A DNA stretch of 64,000 bases. It comes from Alistipes sp. Its GTDB lineage: Bacteria; Bacteroidota; Bacteroidia; Bacteroidales; Rikenellaceae. Of the stretch, positions 40,375 to 50,612 are shown piece by piece; position 1 is the stretch's first letter; every line of letters starts with the position of its first letter. Made by a program: the position numbers and the translations under genes. The DNA is taken from the NCBI GenBank assembly GCA_017547175.1, contig JAFYQI010000008.1, forward strand, positions 611,442-675,441, in the 5' to 3' direction. Below the pieces are notes generated by a model. It saw nothing but the letters and a program-made list of their open reading frames with translations, did not search any database and was not told the DNA's origin.

Positions 40375-43300
40375 CTACTCGCCATACTTTGACGGAGGAA
40401 CGCCGAAGCGCTTCTTGAATACACGCGTAAAGTATTTCGGATCGGAAAAACCAACCATGTAGCTGACTGTGGCGATGTTATGGTGGCCGTCGGCAATGAG
40501 CTCGCAGGCTCGTTTCAGGCGTACCTCTCGGATAAATTCAATCGGCGAGAGGCCGACTGCACTCTTCACCTTTTGGAAGAGCAGTGTGTGCGAAAGGCAC
40601 ATCTCGGCAGCAAACGATTCGATGGTCCATTCGCAATCATCGATGTGCGCCTCAATGATGCGTGTTGCATCATGCAGGAACCGTACCTCGGAAGAGATCG
40701 GTTCACCCTGCTCCTCGATGTTTTGAGAGGCTACCAGCTGCGTCAGCAGACGCTGTTGTAGTTCGCGACGGCGTTCGAGCAACGAACGCAGACGCGCCAA
40801 GAGGTAGCTGGCGTGGAAGGGTTTTGCAATATAGTCATCCACGCCCTGCTCCAAACCGAGAATGCGATCGTCGAGCGAGGTTTTGGCCGAGAGCAGTACG
40901 ATTATCTGATGGGCCGTTGCCGGGTCCTCCTTCAGTCGGCGCACCATTTCCAGACCATCCATGATGGGCATGACGACATCGCTCACAATCAGATCGGGTT
41001 GCCATTTATGCGCCAAATGAAGACCCTCTTCACCCTGGCGAGCCTCAAATACCTGATACTCCTCCGACAGGATCGAACACATCATTGCGCGTAATTCGTC
41101 GTTATCCTCAACGACCAGAATGGTGGGGCGCGTATCGAGCTCTTCGATGGCCGCTAAAGCTTGGTCAAAGGTCTGCGGGGCCATCACGTCTTTCTCTTCA
41201 TTGTCGCCACGACATCCATTGTCGAGCAAAAAGTCCACCTGGTCAAGGCTGCTGAAATCGGCCTGTTCGATGGGTAGGCATACCGTGAACCGACTACCGA
41301 TACCCGGTGTGCTCGATACCTCGATTGTGCCCTTATGGAGCATGACCAATTCATGCACTAACGAGAGCCCGATACCCGATGAAGGCTTGAATAGATTGGC
41401 TTGAGAGAGGGTCTCAAAGCGTTGGAAAAGCCGTTTGCGGACCGAGTCGTCAAATCCGATACCCTCATCAATGACCTCAAGAACCACCCTGCGGTCGATC
41501 ACCGAAACGCCAACCGTAATCCGTTTTCCGTCGGGGGTATATTTGAAAGCATTGGAGAGCAGGTTGAAGAGGATTTTTTCCAACTTGTCGCGGTCGAACC
41601 ATCCTGCAAGATGCTCCATGTCGCAATCGAGCGCATAATCAATATGGTGCTTTTCGGCCAATAGATCGAAGTGATGCATCACTTGACGAATAATGGCCAG
41701 CAGATCGCCCGACTCAACGACCAAACGCATCTTTCGATTCTCAATCTTGCGAAAATCGAGAATCTGATTCACCAACGAGAGCAGACGCTCCGTGTTGTGG
41801 CGAATGGTCATCAGTTGTTGTTGTCCCTTATCGGAGAGCTTTTCACGTCCGAGCAGCATGTCAATTGGTGCTGTAATCAGCGTCAGTGGCGTGCGTAGTT
41901 CGTGCGAAATATCTGTAAAGAATCGCAGCTTGATGTCACTCATGCGCTGCTCCATCTCAATCTGTGAGCGCAGACGAAATATATAGACTGGAATCAGCAT
42001 TGCCAATATGAGCGATAGGGCATAAAGTATCCATGCCCAACGAGTCTCCCAAAAGGTGGGTGCTACGACAATGTGCAGTCGATAGGGCTCGTTGTTCCAC
42101 TGCCCGTTGCTATTGGTCGAACGAATCAATAGGTTGTAATCACCGGTGTCGAGATCGATAAAATGGATGTTGTGCTGTTTGCCGAGTTGTTGCCAGCTAT
42201 TATGTACGCCCTCCAACCGATAGGCATAACGAATGGCGGTTGGATTCACGTAATCGAGCGCCGAGAAGGTGATCTGCAGGTCGCGTTCGTCGGGGTCGAG
42301 GTGCAATTCGCGCAGATGACCCACCCCTTGTCGGAGTGTACGCCCTTCGACCTTCAGCTCGGTTAATACGATCGGGGGTATAAAGTGGCTCACAACTTCA
42401 GAGGTCGGAATCGTACAAAAACCATCGGAAGTACCAGCCAACAGGTGATCGCCGTAAAGTACCGGTTTCGCCTCGCTATAATAATATTTTTCGTTGCTAT
42501 AGCGCTCTCCGTAGGTCTCAAAGTGGTTGGTCTCGATATCGAAACGGAAGGCTACCGTTTCGGTAATGATCCATTGACCTCGATGAGCATCCTCGATCAT
42601 CGCCAGTACTTGATCGGAAGGCAACCCCTCCTTTTGGGTGAGGTTAGAGAAGTCCAATGCCCCCTCTTCGTTGATCTGCACGCGGTTCAATCCTCCCGAA
42701 AAGGTCAGTAAGAATATCTCCCCCGACGAAGTGAGGTGGATGTCGCGAATATCATTGGAGAGCAAACCCTCAACATCGTCTTCCGAAATCGTATAATGGT
42801 TGAAGGTGATCGCTTCGGGTGAGGAGAAGTCGGTACGGAACGTGACCAGACCATCGGTCGTGCCGATAAACATCCACCCCTCGATCTCCTGAAGTGTGCG
42901 CAATTGCATGGCAGCCTCGGTCGGGAAGGGGAGCCCGTTGCCGGAATGGATAAAGCGCAAGTGGCCCTCCTCATCCTCGCTTGCCAAATTCAGGCCGCCT
43001 CCGTAAGTGGCTATCCACAAACGACCGTAGCGATCGCGACAGATGTCGTAGATGTTGTTATCGCTGAGACTCCATGGGTCGGAAGGGTTGTGGCGGAATC
43101 GTTCGATGTAGTATTGGTTGTTGTCGATCGGCGTCAGACGCGACAAACCTTCGAAGCGCGAACCGACCCAAATCACCCCGTTGGCATCTTCGTGGAAGCA
43201 GTAGGCCGGAGCGCCAAACGAGCAGGGGGTGTTGACTACATGACCATCTTCCCGTAGATATCCGATACGATTCAGATTGCGATCGAAGAGTTGGATTATG

Positions 43301-44655
43301 CTGTTGCGCGAACTGACCCAAAGGCGATTGTGGCTGTCGCATAAAAATGCACGCGTGTCGGCCGAGTAGTTCAAATCAAGATGGCGAAACGAGCCCGGAA
43401 TAATCGACAGACGCGATACACCCTCGACTTCAGCACACCAAATGTTGGACTGGTGATCGACCAAATAACCACGTGTATGGCCCTTGTAGGGGAGCTTGCT
43501 ATCTACCGAGTGTAACAATTCGAGGCGTTTGTGCTCTTGGTCGTAATAGGAGAAGACTCCCTGTGTCGGCACCACATAGACCCGGCCTTCGGCATCTTCG
43601 TACCAAAAATTTACGTTTTCGTTCTCCTGTAAATTATCCCCGGCCTGGTTTTTCAGATGCTGCAACTCCTCGCGTTTCAAATCCCAGCGCCATACGCCTT
43701 CGCGATCGCTGAAGATCCACAGCGCATCGTGCGAGTCTCGATAGCAACGGTTGACGTTGCCCCCGTCAATGGGGATAAACTCAAATCGATTTTGAGCTAC
43801 ATAGCAGATCGACAGACCGCGATCTGTGGAGATGGCCAGTTCGTTGTCGCCAATCGATTCGATGTTGCGGATGTGACCGTGTGCAACCGGCATGTGGAGA
43901 TATTGCGGCTCGATGGCGCGTAGCGAATAGCGGGCGATGCGACCTCCGGCCTCGGCAACCCATACAGCTTCGGAGGTGGTGCAGATGGATGCCGGGCCCA
44001 ATTGGTCGGTACGCTTGACCGAGCCGAATTGATAGACTCGCTGATCGGTCAATAGCCATTCGTTGTTATTGCTGTCGGCTACTACATCGACAATGGTACT
44101 GCCCACAAGCCCCTCATCGCACAACGGATAGATGGTCAAGGCCTCCGTTTGATCGAAATTTTCACCCAGAGCCTTCTCGTCTACGCGGATAGCGTGCCCT
44201 TTGCAGGCTATGTAGGTAATACCGTTTGGCAGGATGTAAACCTGTTCGGAGAAGGGGATCTTGCCCAACTCATGAGCCATGGTTGCCAGCGGATCGTAAA
44301 AACGCTCGGTGTCGGGGTCGAACAGATAACAGCGCTGATCCTGCGCAATACACCATACCAAATTGGTCGAGCTGACGCGGATGTAATTGATGCGATTACT
44401 CGATAATCGACAAGCATCGCCGGCGTAGCTTTTGAAGAAGCGGAACTCGTGACCGTCGTAGCGACACAAGCCGTTGCGCGTTCCAAGATAGATGAATCCC
44501 GAATGATCTTGGGCGATATACTCCACATAGCGCGAGAGGAGCTCACGCGAGAAGTGCTCCACATGGCAGTTGGGCGGCGATGCGTGACACACCGTCGTCC
44601 ATAGGGCTGCAAGTGCAAACAGAATCTTGGAACGCATCATACGACGAATATTCAA
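40375..44655 (-). CDS. Hybrid two-component system regulator (HTCS)
   Basis: Encodes up to 1426 residues; ATGs at 44655, 44640 and 44637 are possible, all before the signal peptide. A signal and periplasmic part (~25-780) contains Reg_prop propeller repeats (GFIYLGTRNGLCRYDG, GVIWVGSRFEGLSRL, GRLWIATYGGGLNLA). Then come a Y_Y_Y domain (~785-850), a membrane helix (~870-890), HisKA with His near 918 (SHELRTPLTLI), HATPase, a receiver with Asp near 1223 (SDVVMPIMDG), and an AraC helix-turn-helix (~1320-1426). All signalling residues look intact. Such proteins usually sense a glycan for a polysaccharide locus, but no SusC/D genes are near; it lies 6 bases after a Tricorn-like protease. Confidence 0.95.
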   Translation of the reverse strand: MNIRRMMRSKILFALAALWTTVCHASPPNCHVEHFSRELLSRYVEYIAQDHSGFIYLGTRNGLCRYDGHEFRFFKSYAGDACRLSSNRINYIRVSSTNLVWCIAQDQRCYLFDPDTERFYDPLATMAHELGKIPFSEQVYILPNGITYIACKGHAIRVDEKALGENFDQTEALTIYPLCDEGLVGSTIVDVVADSNNNEWLLTDQRVYQFGSVKRTDQLGPASICTTSEAVWVAEAGGRIARYSLRAIEPQYLHMPVAHGHIRNIESIGDNELAISTDRGLSICYVAQNRFEFIPIDGGNVNRCYRDSHDALWIFSDREGVWRWDLKREELQHLKNQAGDNLQENENVNFWYEDAEGRVYVVPTQGVFSYYDQEHKRLELLHSVDSKLPYKGHTRGYLVDHQSNIWCAEVEGVSRLSIIPGSFRHLDLNYSADTRAFLCDSHNRLWVSSRNSIIQLFDRNLNRIGYLREDGHVVNTPCSFGAPAYCFHEDANGVIWVGSRFEGLSRLTPIDNNQYYIERFRHNPSDPWSLSDNNIYDICRDRYGRLWIATYGGGLNLASEDEEGHLRFIHSGNGLPFPTEAAMQLRTLQEIEGWMFIGTTDGLVTFRTDFSSPEAITFNHYTISEDDVEGLLSNDIRDIHLTSSGEIFLLTFSGGLNRVQINEEGALDFSNLTQKEGLPSDQVLAMIEDAHRGQWIITETVAFRFDIETNHFETYGERYSNEKYYYSEAKPVLYGDHLLAGTSDGFCTIPTSEVVSHFIPPIVLTELKVEGRTLRQGVGHLRELHLDPDERDLQITFSALDYVNPTAIRYAYRLEGVHNSWQQLGKQHNIHFIDLDTGDYNLLIRSTNSNGQWNNEPYRLHIVVAPTFWETRWAWILYALSLILAMLIPVYIFRLRSQIEMEQRMSDIKLRFFTDISHELRTPLTLITAPIDMLLGREKLSDKGQQQLMTIRHNTERLLSLVNQILDFRKIENRKMRLVVESGDLLAIIRQVMHHFDLLAEKHHIDYALDCDMEHLAGWFDRDKLEKILFNLLSNAFKYTPDGKRITVGVSVIDRRVVLEVIDEGIGFDDSVRKRLFQRFETLSQANLFKPSSGIGLSLVHELVMLHKGTIEVSSTPGIGSRFTVCLPIEQADFSSLDQVDFLLDNGCRGDNEEKDVMAPQTFDQALAAIEELDTRPTILVVEDNDELRAMMCSILSEEYQVFEARQGEEGLHLAHKWQPDLIVSDVVMPIMDGLEMVRRLKEDPATAHQIIVLLSAKTSLDDRILGLEQGVDDYIAKPFHASYLLARLRSLLERRRELQQRLLTQLVASQNIEEQGEPISSEVRFLHDATRIIEAHIDDCEWTIESFAAEMCLSHTLLFQKVKSAVGLSPIEFIREVRLKRACELIADGHHNIATVSYMVGFSDPKYFTRVFKKRFGVPPSKYGE

Positions 44656-44661
44656 TTCGGA

Positions 44662-47600
44662 CTATCGTGCTGCGTCGATCTCCTTCAGGAGTTGCTTCAC
44701 GGCGGCCTCCAACTGCTCGTCACGGCCCTCAACGACCAGCTCCTTCGTGTTCTCAATCTTCAGATCGGGCTCCAGTTGCTTGTTCTCCAGATACGAACCA
44801 TCGGCTGTGCGATAGCCCACTACTGGAATACCGAAGTAGAGCGTAGGATCCTGCAATGTCTCCCACGTCACGCTGGTCATCGTACCCGGAACGGGCATAC
44901 CTACCAGCGATCCCATCTGCTTGAATTTGTAGACCCAGGGGGTACCGTGAGCATTCGAGTAGTTTGCCTCGCCCATGATCATGATCGAGGCTTTGTTCCA
45001 ACGACGCGAGGGCATGTCGCACATATCCTTGCCGCGAATCTCCTGCGTGAGGTACTTCTCACCGCTGAAGAGCACCTCTACATCCTCGTGCAGGCGACCA
45101 CCACCGTTGAAGCGCGTATCGATCACGATACCCTCCTTCTTGTTGTAGCGACCCAAGATATCCGAGTAGACCGTGCGGAAGCTCGGGTCTCCCATTGATT
45201 CGATATGCACGTAACCCAGACGACCACCCGAGAGACGCTCCACTTCGGCGGCGGCATGTTTCACCCAGCGTTTGTAGAGCAGCTCGTTGCGCTTGGCGCG
45301 CGAGATGGGCTTCACGACCTCCTCGACGGTCTCGCCCGACGATTTGCGGTACTGCACCAGCACGCGCTTACCACTTATGCGGTTCAGAAGCGGGAAATAA
45401 TCCTCGCCGGCCTTGATCGAGACGCCGTCAATAGCCAAAATCACATCACCGGCCGTGAGCTTCGAGGCGGCACGATCGAACGGACCACCTTCGATCACCT
45501 CCTCCACTTGCAAGCCGTCGCCGACATGATTTACGGCAAAGAAGAGACCCAGGTCGGCCGTCACATCGGCCGTAGCAATGGCCGGTGCGCGATAGCCGCT
45601 ACCCGTATGCGATACGTTCAACTCGCCCAACCACTCGCTCAGCAACTCGGCAAAGTCGTAGTTATTTCCAATATGAGGCAGGAACTTGGCATAGCTGTCG
45701 CGCAGCATCTCCCAATCTACGCCGTGCATCTTCACATTGTAGAAGCGTGCCTTCTCCTGGCGATAGACGCGGTCGAACATATAGGCACGCTCGGCCACGC
45801 GATCCAACATTAGTTCACCTGCTACGGTAATCGGTTCGAGTTTCTTGGTGGCCGGCTTGAGCTTCATGGCGCGTGCCCCCAGCACGTAGATCGTCGTCTG
45901 CTTCTCATCCCAAACCATCTGACCGCTTGCAGCACCGATATTGGTCGGCGTGCCCTTCTTCAGGTCGAGTTGCCAGAGGCTCGTCGGACCCTCATAGGCG
46001 GCTTGGTAGTAGAGCATCGCACCCTCTTTATCGAGCGTAGCGGCACCCAACTGCGACGAGGCGGGCGTGAGGCGCACGATGCGATCCTCGATGTTGCGCA
46101 GCTCCACCTCAATCTCCTTCTTGGGCTTGGCGGCGGGCTTCGCATCCTTCTTCACGTCCTTATCCTCCTTCGAGGGCTCCTTCTTTTCGCCCTCCTTGGC
46201 CAACTTCTCCTGCTCCTTCACCAGCTCAAGCTCCTCCTTCGAGAGGTGGAAACGATCGTAGGCCTCGCGGTTCAGGAAGAGGATCATTACGTCGCGCAGC
46301 GTACCCCACGAGGCGTGGTTACGCATGCCGTAACGCTCCGAACTGAAGAGGATGGCATCACCGCCCAACACCCATTGGGGCGACGAGTCGGTATAGCCAC
46401 TGTTCGTGAGGTTGTGAATCGGCTCACCACCGGCAGCCGAAACGATACCAATGTCGGTATAGGGCTCGTGTCCGTTGCCCGTATAGCTCATGGCAAACCA
46501 CTTACCGTCGGGCGACCAACTGTAGTTGAAGGCTCCCGAGGTAGAATAGCACTGGCTGCCGTCGGTAATCTGACGCACCTTGCCTGTCGAGAGGGTCAGC
46601 ACCATCAGGCGATCGCGGTTCTCGATAAACGACACCTCTTTGCCGTCAGGTGAGAAGAGCGGGGCGCGACGATCGAGTTTATTCTCCTTAAAGAGAGGTT
46701 TCTCGATGAGGGTCGTGGCATTCGGGAAGTTTACATCCTCCTTGCGAGCCAACTCGGCCGTGAAGAGCTGCCACTTGCCGTCACGCTCCGAAGCGTAGAT
46801 CAGCTTGCGACCATCGGGCGAGAAGCTTACGTCCGACTCCGAGGCGGCCGTGTGGGTAATCTGCTTGGTGGTCGTGTAGTCGGTCGAAGTGACAAAAACC
46901 TCACCGCGGAAGATGAAGGCCAACTGCTTGCCATCGGGCGAGATGGCGGCATCGCTACCCATGCGCACGGGCAACGATTGGCGATCCTCGGCCGTCAGAT
47001 CGGCCGTAATCGTCACGGCCAATTTACGCGGCGCAGCCGAGCCGGCTTTCAGATAGATATCGCCATCGTAGGCGTAGCAGAGCGTGCCATCCGCAGCCAT
47101 CGTAAGGAAACGTACGGGGTGCGTCTTGTGGTTCGTCACGCGCTTCACGGCCGAGGGGTCGGCCAGCGGGAACGAATAGACGTTGAACGTACCCTCGCGC
47201 TCGCTGAGGTAATAGACCGTCTTGCCATCAGCCGAGAGGCACGGCTGGCGATCCTCACCCTCGAACGAAGTGAGTTTCGTGTGCTTGGCACCGTCGTAAA
47301 GCCACAAGTCGCGCGTGATGGAGGAGGTGTGGTGCTTACGCCACTCATTCTCGCCACCCTTGCAATCCTGATAGACAAATTTGTCGCTCGTACCGATAAA
47401 CGCCACCTCTTCGGCGGGCGTGGCCAGCACCTGACGAGGACGACCTCCCGTGCGGCCTACGGCATAGAGTTCCGTCATCGAACTCTTCGGAAAGAGGACG
47501 CTTGCGGCGGGGTCTTGTTGTGCCGCCGTGAAGAGAATCTCTTTGCCGTCGGGCGTATAGCACCAGGGGGTCTCCTTCACCGAGTGGGTCGTGATGCGCT

Positions 47601-47898
47601 TTGGCTCACCACCTGTGACGGGGAGCGTGTAGATATCGAAATTCCCGCGACGATCCGACGCGAAGGCGATCTCCTTGCCGTCGGGTGAAAAGACGGGGGC
47701 GTAGTCATAGGCTGTGTGGGCGGTCAGACGGAGTGCCTCACCGCCTGCGGTCGACACCGACCATAGGTCACCTTTATAGCTAAATACAACCGTTTTACCA
47801 TCGGGCGAGATGGTCGGATAGCGTAACCAGTGGGGCGTTTCGGCCCACAGCATCGTGGTCGAGAGCAAAAGTGCTACAAGCAGCATGAATCGTTTCAT
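44662..47898 (-). CDS. Tricorn-like S41 peptidase with WD40-like propeller
   Basis: Encodes 1078 residues from MKRFMLLVALLLSTTMLWA, a Sec signal. Residues ~25-530 are PD40/WD40-like blades (repeated FSPDGKEI/VSFSPDGRKL motifs), then a Lys/Glu-rich insert (~545-575), a PDZ domain (~775-860, with DVILAIDGVSIKAGED), and an S41 core (~880-1060). The NYSNAHG segment near residue 978 is the likely nucleophile region. It is the size of archaeal Tricorn but is exported to the periplasm. It probably degrades peptides from other proteases. Six bases separate it from the hybrid regulator. Confidence 0.9.
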   Translation of the reverse strand: MKRFMLLVALLLSTTMLWAETPHWLRYPTISPDGKTVVFSYKGDLWSVSTAGGEALRLTAHTAYDYAPVFSPDGKEIAFASDRRGNFDIYTLPVTGGEPKRITTHSVKETPWCYTPDGKEILFTAAQQDPAASVLFPKSSMTELYAVGRTGGRPRQVLATPAEEVAFIGTSDKFVYQDCKGGENEWRKHHTSSITRDLWLYDGAKHTKLTSFEGEDRQPCLSADGKTVYYLSEREGTFNVYSFPLADPSAVKRVTNHKTHPVRFLTMAADGTLCYAYDGDIYLKAGSAAPRKLAVTITADLTAEDRQSLPVRMGSDAAISPDGKQLAFIFRGEVFVTSTDYTTTKQITHTAASESDVSFSPDGRKLIYASERDGKWQLFTAELARKEDVNFPNATTLIEKPLFKENKLDRRAPLFSPDGKEVSFIENRDRLMVLTLSTGKVRQITDGSQCYSTSGAFNYSWSPDGKWFAMSYTGNGHEPYTDIGIVSAAGGEPIHNLTNSGYTDSSPQWVLGGDAILFSSERYGMRNHASWGTLRDVMILFLNREAYDRFHLSKEELELVKEQEKLAKEGEKKEPSKEDKDVKKDAKPAAKPKKEIEVELRNIEDRIVRLTPASSQLGAATLDKEGAMLYYQAAYEGPTSLWQLDLKKGTPTNIGAASGQMVWDEKQTTIYVLGARAMKLKPATKKLEPITVAGELMLDRVAERAYMFDRVYRQEKARFYNVKMHGVDWEMLRDSYAKFLPHIGNNYDFAELLSEWLGELNVSHTGSGYRAPAIATADVTADLGLFFAVNHVGDGLQVEEVIEGGPFDRAASKLTAGDVILAIDGVSIKAGEDYFPLLNRISGKRVLVQYRKSSGETVEEVVKPISRAKRNELLYKRWVKHAAAEVERLSGGRLGYVHIESMGDPSFRTVYSDILGRYNKKEGIVIDTRFNGGGRLHEDVEVLFSGEKYLTQEIRGKDMCDMPSRRWNKASIMIMGEANYSNAHGTPWVYKFKQMGSLVGMPVPGTMTSVTWETLQDPTLYFGIPVVGYRTADGSYLENKQLEPDLKIENTKELVVEGRDEQLEAAVKQLLKEIDAAR

Positions 47899-47950
47899 GA
47901 GTTTTATCAATTTGTGTGATTAATCGAACTAAACGGCCTTTGCCAATTAA

Positions 47951-47958
47951 CAAAAATA
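47951..47958 (-). promoter_or_regulatory. -7 element for the Tricorn/HTCS operon
   Basis: TATTTTTG on the minus strand, 52 bases before the ATG. No convincing -33 element. Confidence 0.4.
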
Positions 47959-48118
47959 GCAAAAAAATGGGAAAAACTACATGCGATCTCCTGAAAATAG
48001 CAGATTGATCCGTCAAAAAAGAAATTCGGTGTTGACTTTCAATCTTTGAAAGTCGTATTAACGGATTAAATGGTGGTACTTTTCGGAACAAGCGTTCGGA
48101 CAATTTGAAAAATCGTTA

Positions 48119-48126
48119 TACCTTTG
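48119..48126 (+). promoter_or_regulatory. -7 element for the AraC regulator
   Basis: TACCTTTG with the ATG at 48145. The -33 region (~48095-48098) lacks TTG, as expected if activator-dependent. Confidence 0.5.
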
Positions 48127-48144
48127 CAAAAAAGCATTCCCCGT

Positions 48145-48996
48145 ATGACAATGACTCTGAATCCCCTGCGTATGGTTGCCGACGAGCAGTTCTCGGTTGG
48201 TCATAGTAATCTTGCATTTTTTGAAAATTATAGCGGCCGTCTTGATACGGGAGCCGTTATTCTCTGCAATAAGGGTAAGGCTACACTCGTGTTGGACGAT
48301 GTTTCCTATACGTTTAAGCGCAACCATTCGCTTTTCTTGTTGCCAGGAACGATTCTGCATTGTCCCAACCACTCGGCGGACTTCGAGGTGCGCTACTTCG
48401 CCTTCTCGGCCGAGCTCTTTTCGGAGGCGGCCTACCGCATCCCGATCGAGTTTATGCATCTGCTGAAGAGTCATCCGATTCAACAGCTCGAAGCGGCCGG
48501 GTGTAAGAATCTCGATATGTGGTTGCGCATCATCGACTACACCTACCGCGACAAGGAGAACCGTTTCCGCAACCTGATTATCAAAAACCGCCTGCAAAAT
48601 GCCCTCCTGGAGGCCTACGACATGGTATTGCGACACTCCGACGAGCGGTTGCTTCACACCGAAAGCAACTCGCGCCAACAGGAGATCTTTACGCGCTTTA
48701 TGGACCTTGTAGGTCTCCACTATGGCGAGGAGCGCGAGGTGGCCTACTACGCTGCGCAACTTTGTATATCGACCCGCTATCTCTCGACCATCGTGCGTAA
48801 TGTGACGGGTAACACCGCCAAAGGGTTGATCGACCACATGGTCATCCTTGAGGTCAAGAGTCTGTTGAAAACTACCGACCTCTCAGTACAGGAGATCGCC
48901 TATCGACTGCACTTCCCCGATCAGAGCTATCTGGGGCGTTTCTTCCGTAAACATACCGGAGAATCTCCGACCCATTTCCGCCATAAAATAAGATGA
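48145..48996 (+). CDS. AraC-family transcriptional regulator
   Basis: Encodes 283 residues from MTMTLNPLRMV. Residues ~15-110 form an AraC-type cupin sensor (LFLLPGTILHCPNHSADFEV). The C-terminal ~100 residues hold two helix-turn-helix motifs: AAQLCISTRYLSTIVRNVTG and VQEIAYRLHFPDQSYLGRFF ending GESPTHFRHK. It is divergent from the Tricorn/HTCS operon and may regulate it, though that is position-based. Confidence 0.92.
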   Translation: MTMTLNPLRMVADEQFSVGHSNLAFFENYSGRLDTGAVILCNKGKATLVLDDVSYTFKRNHSLFLLPGTILHCPNHSADFEVRYFAFSAELFSEAAYRIPIEFMHLLKSHPIQQLEAAGCKNLDMWLRIIDYTYRDKENRFRNLIIKNRLQNALLEAYDMVLRHSDERLLHTESNSRQQEIFTRFMDLVGLHYGEEREVAYYAAQLCISTRYLSTIVRNVTGNTAKGLIDHMVILEVKSLLKTTDLSVQEIAYRLHFPDQSYLGRFFRKHTGESPTHFRHKIR

Positions 48997-49029
48997 GGGG
49001 CTTCGATCCGGTAGATCGAGCACCCTCAT
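48993..49029. terminator. Bidirectional terminator-like hairpin
   Basis: ATGAGGG/CCCTCAT with inner TCGATC/GATCGA; it overlaps the AraC stop codon and separates it from the convergent dehydrogenase. Confidence 0.65.
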
Positions 49030-49065
49030 TCATTTGTGTGGGTTTATCCCTGTGCGATAAAACGG

Positions 49066-49854
49066 TTATCGCGCCGAAACGTTGCGTGCAATAAGGCGAA
49101 ACAGCGGCGTGATGTAGCGGTAGAAGGGGACCATGATGGTGTCAAAGCCACCGATCACCTGCTCATGACGACAGTGGGCAATGGCGCGAATGGCCTTGCG
49201 GGCGCACTTCTTCACGTCGTAGCCGGTGGCCTGACCCGGATCCATGATGCCCGTGGCTTTGCCGGCACCGTCGAGTGCATTTTTCGACACGTCGGTGTGT
49301 ATGCGTCCCGGGATGAGGATCGTGGTCTTGATCTGGGGATACTCCAACGCAATGGTCTCGTAGAAGCCATGGATGGCATGCTTCGAGGCACAATAGGCCG
49401 AGCGTACGGGGAATCCGAAGACACCCGACACGGAAGATACGAGGGCGATGTGCGCCCCGCGCTCGAGGAACATCTCCTTGAGCGACTTAACCAGATAGAC
49501 GCCACCAAAGTAGTTCACCTCCATCAAACGACGATCGACCGCGATGTCGGTTTCGAGCGTCAACGCACGCTGCGAGATACCGGCGTTGAGCAGCAGGAAG
49601 TCGATCTGGTGGCCCTCTGCGTAGATCCATTTGACCAGTTCGTCAATCGTAGCGGCCTGCTCCATGTCAACCGTATGGCACCAGGCCTTCACGCCCAGCG
49701 CACGGCAACCCTCGGCCACCTTATCAAGCGTCTCTAGGCGACGACCCGTTAGAATCACATGCGTTCCCTTGCGGGCGTACTCGTAGGCCAACGCCTCGCC
49801 GATGCCGCTACCACCTCCGGTGATGAGCACCGTCTTATCTTTGAATGTAAGCAT
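49066..49854 (-). CDS. Short-chain dehydrogenase/reductase
   Basis: Encodes 262 residues from MLTFKDKTVLITGGGSGIGEAL. The cofactor motif GGGSGIG (residues ~13-19), NAGIS, and the catalytic YCASK (Ser in VSSVSG, Tyr, Lys) are all visible. The TGRR after the second strand favours NADPH. The C-terminus is basic and hydrophobic (FDTIMVPFYRYITPLFRLI), as in 3-ketosphinganine reductase-like or membrane-associated enzymes. Bacteroidales make sphingolipids, so that role is possible but unproven. Confidence 0.9.
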   Translation of the reverse strand: MLTFKDKTVLITGGGSGIGEALAYEYARKGTHVILTGRRLETLDKVAEGCRALGVKAWCHTVDMEQAATIDELVKWIYAEGHQIDFLLLNAGISQRALTLETDIAVDRRLMEVNYFGGVYLVKSLKEMFLERGAHIALVSSVSGVFGFPVRSAYCASKHAIHGFYETIALEYPQIKTTILIPGRIHTDVSKNALDGAGKATGIMDPGQATGYDVKKCARKAIRAIAHCRHEQVIGGFDTIMVPFYRYITPLFRLIARNVSAR

Positions 49855-49931
49855 AGTAGATTATTTTCGTGTAGGGCAAAGATACGGATAAGTAAGCAAG
49901 AAAGAAGAAACTTGCTTCAATTTTTTGCTAT

Positions 49932-50612
49932 TTATCCTCTGAGGCAATAACCGACGCCGCGAAGATTGACGATCTCGACCTGCGGATCGGCTGCAAGGTG
50001 GCGGCGAAGGCGCGAGATATAAACGTTGAGCGAGCGGAGGTTGAAGAAATTATCGTCGCCCCACAACTCGCACAGTAGGGTCGTGGCCTCGACCGTCTGG
50101 CCCATTTGGCGGCATAGATGCAGCAATACAGCCGTCTCGCGGGCGGCTAGGGTGATCTGCTCCTGCTCGAGGGTCAGGCTGTTGTGGTGCGGGTCAAAGG
50201 TGTAGCGGCCAATTTGGTAGGTGGACCTCTCCTCGCGGGGTTGGATGCGTCCGGCCAACGCTCGCAGACGGACAATCAGTTCATCGAGGGCAAAGGGTTT
50301 TTTCAGGAAATCGTTGCCACCCACCTCGAACCCCTTCACCACATCCTCGGTGGCCGAGCGGGCCGTGAGGAAGAGAATCGGGGTCTGATAACCCGCTTTG
50401 CGGAGTTGCTTGGCCAGCGTAAAGCCATCCATGCGGGGCATCATGACATCCGTGACGATGACATCAAACGACTCGGTGCGGACCCGCTCGAGCGCCTCCT
50501 CGCCATCATAGACGGCTTGGACCTCAAAATCGCGGTCGCGAAGCGTGTCGCAGAGAATCTCGGAGAGCATGCGCTCGTCTTCGGCAAGCAGTATCTTGAT
50601 CTTAGCAGCCAT
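49932..50612 (-). CDS. OmpR-family response regulator
   Basis: Encodes 226 residues. The receiver has AEDE, Asp55 in VTDVMMPRMDG, and LKKPF; the winged helix (~130-226) ends ISRLRRHLAADPQVEIVNLRGVGYCL. It overlaps the kinase gene by 11 bases. Three TTAACA repeats spaced by 10 bp lie upstream of the kinase promoter and are the best candidate for its binding site. Confidence 0.95.
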   Translation of the reverse strand: MAAKIKILLAEDERMLSEILCDTLRDRDFEVQAVYDGEEALERVRTESFDVIVTDVMMPRMDGFTLAKQLRKAGYQTPILFLTARSATEDVVKGFEVGGNDFLKKPFALDELIVRLRALAGRIQPREERSTYQIGRYTFDPHHNSLTLEQEQITLAARETAVLLHLCRQMGQTVEATTLLCELWGDDNFFNLRSLNVYISRLRRHLAADPQVEIVNLRGVGYCLRG

